DNA from: Saccharopolyspora kobensis
GTDB lineage: Bacteria > Actinomycetota > Actinomycetes > Mycobacteriales > Pseudonocardiaceae
Direction of reading: 5' to 3'
Assembly: GCF_900108315.1 (NCBI RefSeq)
Contig: NZ_FNVB01000002.1
Coordinates: forward strand, 1,264,562-1,328,561
DNA: 64,000 nucleotides
This document shows, one piece after another, positions 40,761-49,698 of the stretch (position 1 is the stretch's first letter; every line of letters begins with the position of its first letter). The notes under the pieces are model-generated. The model did not search any database. It saw nothing but the letters and a program-made list of their open reading frames with translations, and was not told the DNA's origin. A program made the translations under genes and the position numbers.

Positions 40761-41351
40761 GTGAACCGCCCCTACCACCACGGCGACCTGCGCGCGGTGC
40801 TGCTGTCCACCGCCGTGGAGATGATCGGCGAACGCGGCGCGGCGCAGCTGAGCCTGCGCGACCTGGCGCGCCGCGCCGAGGTCTCCCACGCCGCACCGCG
40901 GCACCACTTCGGCGACAAGGCGGGCCTGTTCACCGCCCTGGCCGCCGAAGGCCAGCGGCTGCTCACCGAACAGCTGCTGGCCGCTGCCCCCGACCTGCGC
41001 GAGATGGGCGTGCGCTACGTCGGTTTCGCGGTGCGCCACCCCGTGCACTTCGAAGTGATGCAGCGCCGGGAGCTGTGCCACCCCGACGATCCGGACCTGC
41101 TCGCGGCCAGAGCCGGCACGGCACGAGCACTGCGCGCCGGACTGCCGGGCGGCCAGGACGAGGCCGCTGCCGAGCGCCTCGCCCTGGCCGCCTGGTCGCT
41201 GGCCCACGGATTCGCCACCCTCACCCTCGCTGATGCCCTCCCGCCGACCGCGAGCAGCCGCGACACCGCGGAGCTGTTCCGCGAGATCGCCTCCTCGCTG
41301 TCAGGCCTCCGCAGCGCCGGCCGGGGCGGAGATGACTCGACGCAGACCTGA
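40761..41351 (+). CDS. TetR-family transcriptional regulator
   Basis: A 196-residue TetR regulator. The N-terminal helix-turn-helix spans residues 8-55 (LRAVLLSTAVEMIGERGAAQ, LRDLARRAEVSHAAPRHHFG). A TetR_C-type ligand domain follows. GTG 40761 begins the usual HHGDLR start. It is divergent from the SCO6745-like gene, and two matching inverted repeats in the 72-base gap would let it repress both promoters. Ligand unknown. Confidence 0.9.
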   Translation: MNRPYHHGDLRAVLLSTAVEMIGERGAAQLSLRDLARRAEVSHAAPRHHFGDKAGLFTALAAEGQRLLTEQLLAAAPDLREMGVRYVGFAVRHPVHFEVMQRRELCHPDDPDLLAARAGTARALRAGLPGGQDEAAAERLALAAWSLAHGFATLTLADALPPTASSRDTAELFREIASSLSGLRSAGRGGDDSTQT

Positions 41352-41477
41352 ATCCGTTGGTGCGGCGGCGTTCTCGCCTCATGCGGACAGGCCGAGCCGT
41401 TCCCCGACGCCCAGCACGCGGGCGCGCTTCGCAGTGTGGGTGCGGATTCCTCCTCCGGCTCCCCCCTGGCCGCCCGG

Positions 41478-41921
41478 TCACGGGTGGGGGTCGTCGACCT
41501 TGAGGGCGTCGCCGGTGTTGGAGACGAAGACGACCAGGAGCCTGGCCCGGTCGGTCGTGCTGGCGTTCTCCGTGAGGACGTGGTGGGCACCCGGCTGCTC
41601 GACCCAGTTCTGGCCCTGGTGGTAGGTGCTCGTGGGCTGGTCGTTGAGCCGGCTGCGCACGGTGCCTTCCAGGACGTAGGCGTAGACGAAGGCCTCGCCG
41701 TGCCGGTGCGGGGTTGCGCGAGCCCCGGGCGGGAAGTCGACGATCGACGAGGTGAACGTCTTGCCCTGCGCATTCGGCAGGGCCTGCTGGAGCAAGGGCG
41801 TCAGGGTCTCGGCGGGTGGTGCGGTGGTCACCGGGACCCCGGTGGACTGGTCCGGGGCGGCGCAGGCCCCGGTCAGCGCGGTGAGGACCAGTAGACCTGC
41901 TGCGATGCGGATTCCACTCAT
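41478..41921 (-). CDS. Exported cupin-domain protein, probable lipoprotein
   Basis: A 147-residue protein with an N-terminal signal (AAGLLVLTALTGAC) whose Cys fits a relaxed lipobox, then a Thr/Pro linker. The cupin barrel carries both metal-binding motifs: ATPHRHGEAFVYAYVLEG and WVEQPGAHHVLTEN. It may be an enzyme or ligand-binding protein; cupins are too diverse to say. ATG 41921 gives the signal peptide. It lies 14 bases after the stop of the oxidoreductase gene on the same strand, so the two are likely co-transcribed. Confidence 0.82.
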   Translation of the reverse strand: MSGIRIAAGLLVLTALTGACAAPDQSTGVPVTTAPPAETLTPLLQQALPNAQGKTFTSSIVDFPPGARATPHRHGEAFVYAYVLEGTVRSRLNDQPTSTYHQGQNWVEQPGAHHVLTENASTTDRARLLVVFVSNTGDALKVDDPHP

Positions 41922-41935
41922 GAGGGGTGTCCTGT

Positions 41936-42856
41936 TCAGTCTTCGGTGACGCGGATGATCGTCTTGCCCCGGGTGCGCTTGCCGGGGCCGAACGCGGCCG
42001 GCGCTTCGGCCAGCGGTCGCACGGCGCCGATGGCGGGCTTGAGCCGGCCGTCGCGCAACCGCGTGGCGAGGTCGGCCAGCCGGGCCCGGTCGGGTTCGAC
42101 GACGAAGAAGACGGCCCGCCCGTCCACCGGCCGGACCTCGGGCGGCTCGGCGATGGTCACGAGCGTGCCGCCGGGACGCACCAGGGCGGCCGAACGGTCG
42201 AGGACCTCCCCGCCGATCACGTCGAGCACGACGTCGACCTGCCCGGCCTCGGCCAGGTCCGCGGTCTGCAGATCGAGGAAGCTGTCGACACCGAGCGCGA
42301 GCGCCTGGTTCCGGTCGGATCCACGGCCGGTGCCGATGACACGAGCACCGGCTTCGCGGGCCAGTTGCACCGCGATCGACCCGACGCCGCCCGCCGCACC
42401 GTGGATCAGAACGGTCTGGCCGGTGGTGAGGCGGCCGTGGTCGAACAGGCCCTGCCAGGCGGTGAGCCCGGAGATCGGCAGCGCGGCGGCCACCGCGTGG
42501 TCGACGTCGGCCGGCAGCGGTGCGAGATTGCGGGCCTCCACCGCGGTGTACTCGGCGAGGGTGCCGTTGCGAGTCCAGTCGGTCAGTCCGAACACGCGCT
42601 GGCCGACGCTCAGGCCGGTGGTGCCGAACCCGAGCTCGGCGACGACACCGGAGAACTCGTGCCCGGGCACGCTCGGCGTCCGGTCCCGGCCGGCGCGGTC
42701 GGTCCAGGTCCCGGGCCACTCCAGCTCCCCGGGAGTGAAGCCCGCGGCGTGCACCCGCACGATGACGTCGTTCTCGGCCGCATGGGGGTAGGGCATGTCC
42801 GCCAGGGACAGGCCGGCGACACCCGCGTCACGGTCTCGCACAGTGATGGCTTGCAT
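41936..42856 (-). CDS. NADP-dependent quinone oxidoreductase-like MDR protein
   Basis: A 306-residue zinc-independent medium-chain dehydrogenase. The GroES-like half contains PGHEFSGVVAELG. The cofactor-binding half contains LIHGAAGGVGSIAVQLAREAG followed by IGTGRGSDRNQ (quoted in parts). No structural-zinc Cys cluster is present, as expected for quinone oxidoreductase/enoyl reductase relatives. The C-terminus carries the LRPLAEAPAAF-type substrate loop. Substrate unknown; it is paired with the cupin gene. Confidence 0.87.
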   Translation of the reverse strand: MQAITVRDRDAGVAGLSLADMPYPHAAENDVIVRVHAAGFTPGELEWPGTWTDRAGRDRTPSVPGHEFSGVVAELGFGTTGLSVGQRVFGLTDWTRNGTLAEYTAVEARNLAPLPADVDHAVAAALPISGLTAWQGLFDHGRLTTGQTVLIHGAAGGVGSIAVQLAREAGARVIGTGRGSDRNQALALGVDSFLDLQTADLAEAGQVDVVLDVIGGEVLDRSAALVRPGGTLVTIAEPPEVRPVDGRAVFFVVEPDRARLADLATRLRDGRLKPAIGAVRPLAEAPAAFGPGKRTRGKTIIRVTED

Positions 42857-43058
42857 GACAGGTCCTTACCGGGCAGGGGCGATCCGAACGCACAACCGTG
42901 CACACGCAGGGCCCATGGTGGCTCGCCACCAGGGAATCCACACCGCACGTCCGCCCGTCGTGCGTCCTCACCAGGGAGACGAGCCGACCCCGCCGGGTGT
43001 GACCGCCCAGAGCCGGGCCGAGGGGCCTGCGGCTACCGCCGCACGACCGGCACTCGGC

Positions 43059-43859
43059 TCATCGTCCGGGAAACCCGCCACCGCCCGGCCCGCCGCAGCT
43101 GGCAGCTCGACCGGATCCGAGCGCGACCACGAGACCCTCCTCGGCGGCGAGCACCTCACCGCTGAACTCCGCGCGCGCGGCGGCCGTCGCGGTCACCCGG
43201 TCGGTGCCCGGCCAGAAGTGGGTGAGCATCAGCCTGCGGGCACCCGCGCGCCGCGCCCAGTGCCCGGCCTCGTGGGAGGTCATCAGGTTGCGCCTGCTCT
43301 GCCGCGTCTCGCCGGGGCGGCCGGTGGCCTCGACGATGAACAGGTCGGCGTCACGGCCGAGCTCGGCCAGCAGCGGGTCCGGACCGGTGTCTCCGGTGTA
43401 GGCCAGGACAACCCCGTCGGCGTGCAGGCGGATGCCCGCGTTGGGCACGTGGTGGGGAAGTCGCAGCCCGGTCAGGTCGAACGGCCCCACCCGGTAGGAG
43501 CCGGGCAGCGGATGGACCTGGAAGACCGTGCGCAGATCAACGTCGGGCTCCAGGCCGCTGAGCCGGTCCAGCACCCCGGGCGGGCAGTACAACGGCAGCC
43601 GTGGCCCGCCCGGGTCACCGTAGAACCGCATCCGGAACAGCCCGTGCAGGTCGATGCAGTGGTCGGGGTGCTCGTGGGTGATGACGACGGCGTCCACGGC
43701 AGCGTCGGGCCAGTGGGCCAGCAGGCGCGGCAGCGTGCCGTAACCGAGGTCGAGCACCAGGCGGTGGCCCTCCCAGTCCACCGCGAAACCGCTGCACGCG
43801 CGCCCCGGCTCCGGGAAAGCACCACAACCGCCGAGCACCGTGATCTGCCGCATCCGCAC
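43059..43859 (-). CDS. Metallo-beta-lactamase-fold hydrolase
   Basis: A 266-residue MBL protein. The zinc-binding motif is ITHEHPDHCIDLHGLF, with further ligands in RLPHHVPNAG, YTGDTGPD and LTHFWPG near the C-terminus, so both metals should bind. The overall shape is that of RNase Z/phosphodiesterase-like MBLs. Translation can begin at GTG 43859 or ATG 43853; there is no clear ribosome binding site. The 200-base flanks on either side hold nothing I can assign. Confidence 0.87.
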   Translation of the reverse strand: MRMRQITVLGGCGAFPEPGRACSGFAVDWEGHRLVLDLGYGTLPRLLAHWPDAAVDAVVITHEHPDHCIDLHGLFRMRFYGDPGGPRLPLYCPPGVLDRLSGLEPDVDLRTVFQVHPLPGSYRVGPFDLTGLRLPHHVPNAGIRLHADGVVLAYTGDTGPDPLLAELGRDADLFIVEATGRPGETRQSRRNLMTSHEAGHWARRAGARRLMLTHFWPGTDRVTATAAARAEFSGEVLAAEEGLVVALGSGRAASCGGPGGGGFPGR

Positions 43860-44040
43860 AGCATCCCACCGCCGTCGTCAGCCGCTGCCCGCAACCGCGC
43901 TGCCCGAACCGGAGTTCCGCGCGGCGGCGCCCTTGTCCACTCAGGACTCGGTCGTCGAACCGCGAACCGGTGCTCCTGGGCGCGGTGCCGGCCTTGAGAT
44001 TCCCGGCAGAGTCCTTCGGTGAGGATCCGACTGGACCTCG

Positions 44041-44337
44041 TCAGTCGATGCCTTCGACGATGCGGAAGTCGCGCTCGAAGCCGTCGGGGAGTTCGGCCAG
44101 CGCCTGCTGGTAGGCCGCGCTCTCGTACGCGGCGACCGCCTGTTCGAAGCTGTCGAACTCGATCAGGACAACGCGTTCGGCGATTCCGGCTTCGTGTGCG
44201 ACGACCCGGCTGCCGATGCCGGCGAGCAGCCGCCCGCCCGCGGCCTTGACGGCCCGGCCGGCCAGTTCGTTGTAGACATCAAGCCCCTCGGGGTCGGTGA
44301 TGGTGGGGTAGACGCTGACCCAGTAGCCCTTGGGCAT
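44041..44337 (-). CDS. DUF1330-family small protein
   Basis: A 98-residue ferredoxin-fold protein (dimeric alpha-beta barrel). It has KGYWVSVYPTITDPEGL at the start and IEFDSFEQAVAAYESAAYQQ in the middle, both typical. GGAGG precedes ATG 44337. It is third in the MarR-MFS-DUF1330 operon, 33 bases after the transporter stop. Role unknown; possibly binding or degrading the exported compound. Confidence 0.87.
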   Translation of the reverse strand: MPKGYWVSVYPTITDPEGLDVYNELAGRAVKAAGGRLLAGIGSRVVAHEAGIAERVVLIEFDSFEQAVAAYESAAYQQALAELPDGFERDFRIVEGID

Positions 44338-44370
44338 GGAACCTCCAGTGTTGGGATGAGTGCATCTGAC

Positions 44371-45771
44371 TCACGGGTTGGTCTCGGACGAGCGCCGGGC
44401 GAGAGCGAGGCTGGTCAGCGTCGTGATCGTCATGGCGCCGATGCCGACCAGCGCCGCGGTGGTGTAGGCGCTGTCGTCGGGGAAGAGCTGCCCGGGGCCG
44501 GTGCCCGCGGCGAGGATCAGGCCGCCGATCGCGCTGCCCAGGGAATACCCGACGCTTCGGACGACGTAGTTGAAGCTCATGGCGCTCGACGTCTCGCTCT
44601 GGGCGGTGACGGCCAGGATGACGCCGGGCATGGCGGCCGAGAAGCCGCCGACGCCGAAGCCCAGCACGCCCATCGCCGCGAACAATTCGGCCACGTGCGA
44701 CCGGGCTGCCGCGAAGAGGACGAATCCGCCGCCGACGACGACGGCGCTGCCGGCCAGGAGCAGGGGGTCGGCGATCCTCGTCCGGACCCGCGGCGTGAGC
44801 TTGCCGGCGACGAACCCCAGCGCGGAGAACGGGACGAGGACCAGCCCGGCGACGAAGGTCGTCAGCCCGAAGCCGTAGCCCGCGCCGTGCGGCGTCTGCG
44901 CATACCGGGTGATGAGCGTGAGCAGGAGGTAGGTGCCGATCCCGCCGACGAACATGGCGAGGTTCGCCCCGGCGACCGCCGGGTGCCGCACCGCCCGCAC
45001 ATCGACCAGGGGCGTCTTGCTGCGCAACTCGACGACGACCCAGACGCAGAGCAGCACCACCGCGACGACGGCGAGACCCGCCGCCACGGCGAGGTGTCGG
45101 CTCCACAGGTTCCGTTCGCCTGCGAGGAACAGCACCAGGAGCAGCGCAGCGGCCAGGACGACCGCGCCTGCCACGTCCACGTGGGCGGAGCGGCCTCCGG
45201 GGGCTTCGGGCATGGACCGCCACGCGGTCAGGAGGGCAGCGGCGGTGACGACCAGGCCGAGGCCGTAGGCGGCCCGCACCCCGCCCAGCTCGGCGAGCAG
45301 TGCGGCCAGCGGGTAGCCGACGCCGGCCCCGATGATCGAGACCACCGAGATCAGGGAGATCACGGCCGCACTGCGCGCCTCGGGGAGGTGGTCGCGAGCC
45401 ACGCCCATCATCAGCGCCGTCAGCCCGAGCCCGACGCCCTGGGCCGCCCTGCCTGCCAGCAGCCACGCGAACGGCAGCGGCAGCACGGTGAGCGCGCTGC
45501 CGGCGACGACGACCGCCAGCGTGGCGAGAATCGCGGCCCGCCGGTGCGGGCCGGCGCCGAGCCGGCCCAGGACCGGCGTGGCGACGGCGCCGCTGAGCAG
45601 CGCGACGGTCAGCGTCCACTGCGCGCTGCCGAGCGAGACGTGGAACGTGGTCGCCACGCTGGTGATGAGCGGTGCCCCGAGGCTGGCGACCGCCGCCACG
45701 ACCAGCGCGATGAACATCAGGGCGGGGACCAGCAGCCGCGCCTCGGAACGCGCCACCGGGAACGCCGTCAC
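44371..45771 (-). CDS. MFS drug-efflux-type transporter (14 helices, DHA2-like)
   Basis: A 466-residue transporter with about 14 hydrophobic segments. Motif A reads PVLGRLGAGPHRRAAILA and motif C in helix 5 reads IIGAGVGYPLAALLAEL, a mark of drug:H+ antiporters. GTG 45771 starts it, 25 bases after the MarR stop, so it is in the MarR operon and probably induced when MarR leaves its operator. Its substrate is likely a hydrophobic drug or metabolite. Confidence 0.87.
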   Translation of the reverse strand: MTAFPVARSEARLLVPALMFIALVVAAVASLGAPLITSVATTFHVSLGSAQWTLTVALLSGAVATPVLGRLGAGPHRRAAILATLAVVVAGSALTVLPLPFAWLLAGRAAQGVGLGLTALMMGVARDHLPEARSAAVISLISVVSIIGAGVGYPLAALLAELGGVRAAYGLGLVVTAAALLTAWRSMPEAPGGRSAHVDVAGAVVLAAALLLVLFLAGERNLWSRHLAVAAGLAVVAVVLLCVWVVVELRSKTPLVDVRAVRHPAVAGANLAMFVGGIGTYLLLTLITRYAQTPHGAGYGFGLTTFVAGLVLVPFSALGFVAGKLTPRVRTRIADPLLLAGSAVVVGGGFVLFAAARSHVAELFAAMGVLGFGVGGFSAAMPGVILAVTAQSETSSAMSFNYVVRSVGYSLGSAIGGLILAAGTGPGQLFPDDSAYTTAALVGIGAMTITTLTSLALARRSSETNP

Positions 45772-45796
45772 GCGACCCCGCCGGCCGGCTGCCCGG

Positions 45797-46255
45797 TCAC
45801 TGCTGCGGCCCTTCGCGGTCCTGGCTTTCCAGCTCCGCCAGGTGCTTCAGCGCGGGAAGGGCCGCCACCAGCGCCTCGACCTCGTCGCCGGTGAGCTTGC
45901 CGATCAACCGCTCGAAGGCGTCGACGCCCGCCTGGCGCCGCGTCCGGACGTAGGAGGCACCGGCTTCGGTCAGGCACACCAGCGTGACCCGCTTGTCGGA
46001 GGCGTCGCCCCGCCGCTCGACCAGGCCGGATTCCTCCATCACCCGGACCAGGGCGGTCATCGCGGGCTGGGTGACGCCCTCGACCGCGGCCAGATCGGTG
46101 ATGCGCCGCGGGCCGGTCCGGTCCAGGGTAGCCAGGGTGGCGGCGGAGGTCAGGCTCATGTCCCGGGGCAGGCGTCTCGCGGCCCTGGTGGCCAGGCCGT
46201 AGAGGGCTGCCCCGATAGCGGCGGGCGCGCCAGGATCGGTGTCTTGACGAGACAT
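45797..46255 (-). CDS. MarR-family regulator
   Basis: A 152-residue winged-helix regulator. Its DNA-binding segment is ITDLAAVEGVTQPAMTALVR and the wing is GDASDKRVTLVCLTEAG. It leads an operon with the MFS transporter and DUF1330 protein, and the AT-rich inverted repeat at 46281 lies just upstream of its start, so autoregulation is likely. Confidence 0.9.
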   Translation of the reverse strand: MSRQDTDPGAPAAIGAALYGLATRAARRLPRDMSLTSAATLATLDRTGPRRITDLAAVEGVTQPAMTALVRVMEESGLVERRGDASDKRVTLVCLTEAGASYVRTRRQAGVDAFERLIGKLTGDEVEALVAALPALKHLAELESQDREGPQQ

Positions 46256-46280
46256 ACCCGGAGCATAGCACTTTTATATT

Positions 46281-46291
46281 CATAGTTTATG
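46281..46291. promoter_or_regulatory. Probable MarR operator/promoter
   Basis: CATA-gtt-TATG, a short perfect inverted repeat inside a very AT-rich 30-base stretch (46268-46298), which should hold the promoter of the MarR operon. It is 26 bases upstream of the MarR start. Confidence 0.55.
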
Positions 46292-46392
46292 TAAATGGTC
46301 GCGGGCGGCCCCGGCGATTGCCTCCGCGCCGAGCCGGGGCCGGTCGAGTCGATGACCGGCACCCAGGCGACTACCGCCGCAGTCGTGCCGGC

Positions 46393-47304
46393 TCACGGCC
46401 CCAGCGGCAGCAGGACTTCGGCGATGGTGGTCTGCACCGGGTTGAGGCGGGTCTCACCGTCCTCGACGTCCCACAGGCAGTTCTGCAGCACCCGCCCCAG
46501 CGACCAGCCCACCGCCCGGCGCCGGTCCAGGCCCAGCACGTCGGTGAGGATCGCCAAGCGGCGGCGCAGCGCGGTCGGCAGGTCACCGGTGGCCACCATC
46601 TGCTCCCAGCGGTTGTCCAGGGCGGGCAGCAGGTCGAAGCCCGGGTCGCCGATCAGCGGCTGCGGGTCGATGGCCAGCCACGGTTCGCGCTCACCGGCCA
46701 GGACGTTGTCGTAGTGCAGGTCCCAGTGCAGCAGCCGGTCACCGGGCTCGGCCAGCAGATCGGTGACGACATCGGCGCAGCGCCGCAACAGCGCCGCCTC
46801 GCCGTCCTCCAGCTGCGCGCACGCCCGCGGGGTCTCGCGCACCATCGCCGAGGCGATATCGCCCAGCTCGCGCACTCCAGCAGGTGCCGGGACGGCGTGC
46901 AGCCGGGCGAGCAGCCCGGCGATGACGCCCACCGCGGCATCGTCATCGTCCACACCCGACAGTGCCGGGCCCAGGCGTTCCAGCAGCATGCTGCCCGAGT
47001 CCGGGTCGTGTTCGAGGATCCGCACCGCGCCGCGGCCGTCCCAGGCCCGCAGGCCCAGCGGCTCACCGGCGGTGTCGGGGGTGACGGGCTGCAACTTCAG
47101 CACCGCCGGGGTGCCGTCGTCGCGCAGCACCGGCAGCACCAGCGCCACCATCCCGTGGCGGGATTGGCCGTCCAGGCGCAGGTTCCACGCTGCCAGCCGC
47201 TGCTCGGCCAGTGCGGGCAAGTCGGTCAGCCAGGGGCCGTCACCGAAGATCTGGTGGTGGGTGGCCGCGTACTCGGCGGGGACCACCACAGCGGTACCAG
47301 TCAC
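46393..47304 (-). CDS. Aminoglycoside/hydroxyurea phosphotransferase-like kinase
   Basis: A 303-residue kinase-fold protein of the APH(6)/hydroxyurea kinase family, which phosphorylates antibiotics or related small molecules. The catalytic loop is LLHWDLHYDNVLAGERE and the metal-binding loop IDPQPLIGDPGFDLLP. The N-lobe contains VLKLQPVTPDTAGEP. GTG 47304 is seven bases from AAGGAG. That ribosome binding site is in the right arm of a 13-bp hairpin (47312-47354), so translation is probably regulated. The true substrate is unknown. Confidence 0.85.
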   Translation of the reverse strand: MTGTAVVVPAEYAATHHQIFGDGPWLTDLPALAEQRLAAWNLRLDGQSRHGMVALVLPVLRDDGTPAVLKLQPVTPDTAGEPLGLRAWDGRGAVRILEHDPDSGSMLLERLGPALSGVDDDDAAVGVIAGLLARLHAVPAPAGVRELGDIASAMVRETPRACAQLEDGEAALLRRCADVVTDLLAEPGDRLLHWDLHYDNVLAGEREPWLAIDPQPLIGDPGFDLLPALDNRWEQMVATGDLPTALRRRLAILTDVLGLDRRRAVGWSLGRVLQNCLWDVEDGETRLNPVQTTIAEVLLPLGP

Positions 47305-47311
47305 GCAAGAA

Positions 47312-47354
47312 CTCCTTCGTCACCAAGGGCAAGCACGTGCGGGTGGCGAAGGAG
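47312..47354 (-). promoter_or_regulatory. Hairpin sequestering the ribosome binding site of the kinase gene
   Basis: In the minus-strand RNA, CTCCTTCGCCACC (47354-47342) can pair with GGTGACGAAGGAG (47324-47312) with one C-A mismatch, over a 17-base loop. The second arm contains the AAGGAG used by the GTG at 47304. A -10-like TAGGGT (47396-47391) would start the RNA about 30 bases before the hairpin, at or next to a two-codon frame AUG-CUU-UGA (47384). Confidence 0.5.
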
Positions 47355-47411
47355 CGGAGGTGGGGCTCGGGTGCGTCAAAGCATGTCGCCACCCTAGCCG
47401 ATCCCCGGCGC

Positions 47412-48185
47412 TCAGCGGCCCTGCCAGCGGTGCGGGGTCTTGTCCAGGAACGCCCGCACGCCGTGCTGGAAGTCCTGGCTGCCGAAGACGGTGCGCACCA
47501 GGTCCTCCCCGTCGGGCAGCGCTGCCAGGCGCAGCCGGCGCACCGCTTCCTTGGCCGCCCACATCGTCAGCGGCGCGTGCCCGGCCAGCCGCTCGGCGAT
47601 CCCGGCCACCACCGCGTCCAGTTCCTCCGGCCGGCAGAGCTCGGTGAGGAAACCGGCCGCGTGCGCCTCGGCGGCGTCGAACAACCGGGCGCGCAGCAGC
47701 ATGTCCTTGGCACGCGCCGGGCCGAGGTGGAACACCAGCAGGGAGTAGGTGTTCATCGACAGGCAGTTGCCCAGGGTGCGCGCCACCGGCACCCCGAACC
47801 GGCCGGTCGTGGTCGACACCCGCAGATCGCACACCGCGGCCAGCGCGATGCCCGCACCCACGCAGTAGCCCGAGATCGCCGCGATCGTGGGCACCCGCAC
47901 CGACTCCAGCACGTCGAGCACCGCCTCCATGCGCCGCTCGTAGGCCACGCCGTCGGAGCCGTCGCGGAACTCGGTGAACTGGGCGATGTCGGTGCCGGCC
48001 ACGAACGCCTCCTGCCCGGCACCGCGCAGCACCAGCACCCGGATGCCGGGATCGTCCTCGGCGGTGCGGCAGGCCGCCACCAGCCCGTCGTACATCTGCC
48101 AGGTCATGGCGTTGCGCTGCGCGGGCCGGTTGAACACCACCTGCAGCACGGCACCGTCGCGGGTGGTGAGCAGCTCCTCAGACAT
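47412..48185 (-). CDS. Enoyl-CoA hydratase/isomerase family protein
   Basis: A 257-residue crotonase-fold protein. FNRPAQRNAMTWQMYDGL and GAGQEAFVAGTDIAQF form the CoA-binding/oxyanion region, and ISGYCVGAGIALAAVCDL the second oxyanion loop. The acidic residue positions are only partly those of classical hydratases, so hydratase, isomerase or related activity are all possible. It is last in the CoA-transferase-TctCBA operon; its start overlaps the TctA stop by eight bases. Confidence 0.88.
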   Translation of the reverse strand: MSEELLTTRDGAVLQVVFNRPAQRNAMTWQMYDGLVAACRTAEDDPGIRVLVLRGAGQEAFVAGTDIAQFTEFRDGSDGVAYERRMEAVLDVLESVRVPTIAAISGYCVGAGIALAAVCDLRVSTTTGRFGVPVARTLGNCLSMNTYSLLVFHLGPARAKDMLLRARLFDAAEAHAAGFLTELCRPEELDAVVAGIAERLAGHAPLTMWAAKEAVRRLRLAALPDGEDLVRTVFGSQDFQHGVRAFLDKTPHRWQGR

Positions 48186-49677
48186 GGTTCTCCTCCGGGG
48201 ACGTGGAGCGGTTGCGCAGGCGCCGCACCAGAGCGGGGCCGGTGATCAGCAGCAGGGCGGCGGCCAGGATGCTCACCGCGATGGGTTCGGTCGCCAGCAG
48301 CCACAGGTTGCCGTCCAGCAGTGCCGAGGACTGCACCAGCGCCTTCTCGAACAGCGCGCCGATGACCACGCCGACCACCAGCGGCGCCATCGGCAGCTCG
48401 AAGCGCTTCATGCCGAAGCCGATGACACCGAAGATCAGCACCAGCCAGACGCTGAAGAGGTTGTTGTCGATGGCGTAGGCGCCCACGAAGCTGGTGAACA
48501 GGATCAGCGGGTACAGGTAGCCGTAGGGGATGCGCAGCAGCTGCGCGAACACCGGGGCCAGCGGCAGGTTGAGCACCAGCAGGATCACGTTGCCGATGAA
48601 GAACGACACCAGCAGCCCCCACACCAGCTCGGGTTGCTCGTCGAACAGCAGCGGCCCGGGCTGGATGCCGTAGACGGTCAGCGCACCCAGCAGCACCGCG
48701 GTGGTCGCCCCGCCCGGGATGCCCAGCGTCAGGGTGGGGATGAAGTTTGCGTTGGCGGCGGCGTTGTTGGCGCTCTCCGGTGCCGCCACGCCCTGGATCG
48801 CGCCGCGGCCGAACTGCGCGGAGTTGGCCGACACGCGCCGCTCCAGGCCGTAGGCCATGAAGGAGGCCAGCGTCGATCCGGCGCCGGGCAGGACGCCCAG
48901 GCCGAACCCGATCGCGGTGCCGCGGGTGATGGCCCCGGCCGAATCGCGGATGTCGCGGCGGCGGATGAGCAGATCGCGGAAGCGGGCGCGGATCGGGGTG
49001 GCCGCCCCGACCCGGATCTGGTGCAGCACCTCGCCCACGGCGAACAGGCCGATGACCACCTCGATGTAGGGGATGCCGGAGAGCAGTTCGACGCTGCCGA
49101 AGGTGTAGCGGGCCTGGCCGGTGCCCGCGTCGATGCCCACGCAGGCCAGCAGCACCCCGGCGCAGGCCATCGCCGCGGCCCGCAGCTTCGACCCGGTGGC
49201 CAGCACCACCATGGTCACCAGCGCCAGCACCATCACCGCCAGGTTCTCCGGCGGACCGAAGTTCAGCGCCACCGACGCCAGCGGTGGGGCCACCGCGGCC
49301 AGCAGGACCAGGGAGGCGATCGCGGCGGCGAACGAGCCGATCGCCGCGATCGCCAGCGCCGCACCCGCACGGCCCTGCCGCGCCATCTGGTAACCGTCCA
49401 GCGTGGTCACCACGCTGGCGGCCTCACCCGGGGTGGACAGCAGCACCGAGGTGATCGTGCCGCCGTACTGCGAGCCGTAGTAGATGCCGGCGAGCATGAT
49501 CAGCGCGGTCACCGGCTCCACGGTCAGCGTCAGCGGGATCAGGATCGCCACCCCGGTGCTGGAGCCCAGCCCGGGCAGCAACCCGATCACGGTGCCCAGC
49601 AGCACCCCGGCGAAGCACCACAGCAGGTTCACCGGGCTCAACGCCGTCGAAGCGCCCAGCAGCAGGTTGTCGAGCAA
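48178..49677 (-). CDS. tctA: Tripartite tricarboxylate transporter, large membrane subunit TctA
   Basis: A 499-residue permease with about 12 helices. The duplicated TctA signature is visible: VIGLLPGLGSSTGVAILIPL, YGGTITSVLLSTPGEAASVV and, in the second half, GFGLGVLPGAGSTLASFMAY and TLGIPGGATTAVLLGAL. The start is decided by the ribosome binding site: GGAGGTGATC is a near-perfect match to the 16S rRNA tail and leaves about five bases to TTG 49677, whereas the GTG at 49686 lies inside it. It works with TctB and the binding protein TctC encoded just upstream. Confidence 0.92.
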   Translation of the reverse strand: MLDNLLLGASTALSPVNLLWCFAGVLLGTVIGLLPGLGSSTGVAILIPLTLTVEPVTALIMLAGIYYGSQYGGTITSVLLSTPGEAASVVTTLDGYQMARQGRAGAALAIAAIGSFAAAIASLVLLAAVAPPLASVALNFGPPENLAVMVLALVTMVVLATGSKLRAAAMACAGVLLACVGIDAGTGQARYTFGSVELLSGIPYIEVVIGLFAVGEVLHQIRVGAATPIRARFRDLLIRRRDIRDSAGAITRGTAIGFGLGVLPGAGSTLASFMAYGLERRVSANSAQFGRGAIQGVAAPESANNAAANANFIPTLTLGIPGGATTAVLLGALTVYGIQPGPLLFDEQPELVWGLLVSFFIGNVILLVLNLPLAPVFAQLLRIPYGYLYPLILFTSFVGAYAIDNNLFSVWLVLIFGVIGFGMKRFELPMAPLVVGVVIGALFEKALVQSSALLDGNLWLLATEPIAVSILAAALLLITGPALVRRLRNRSTSPEENHV

Positions 49678-49698
49678 TGCGATCACCTCCGCAGCGGC

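Noticed and set aside
49684-49686. GTG as the tctA start
   Set aside because: It lies inside the Shine-Dalgarno sequence GGAGGTGATC; TTG at 49677 has correct spacing.
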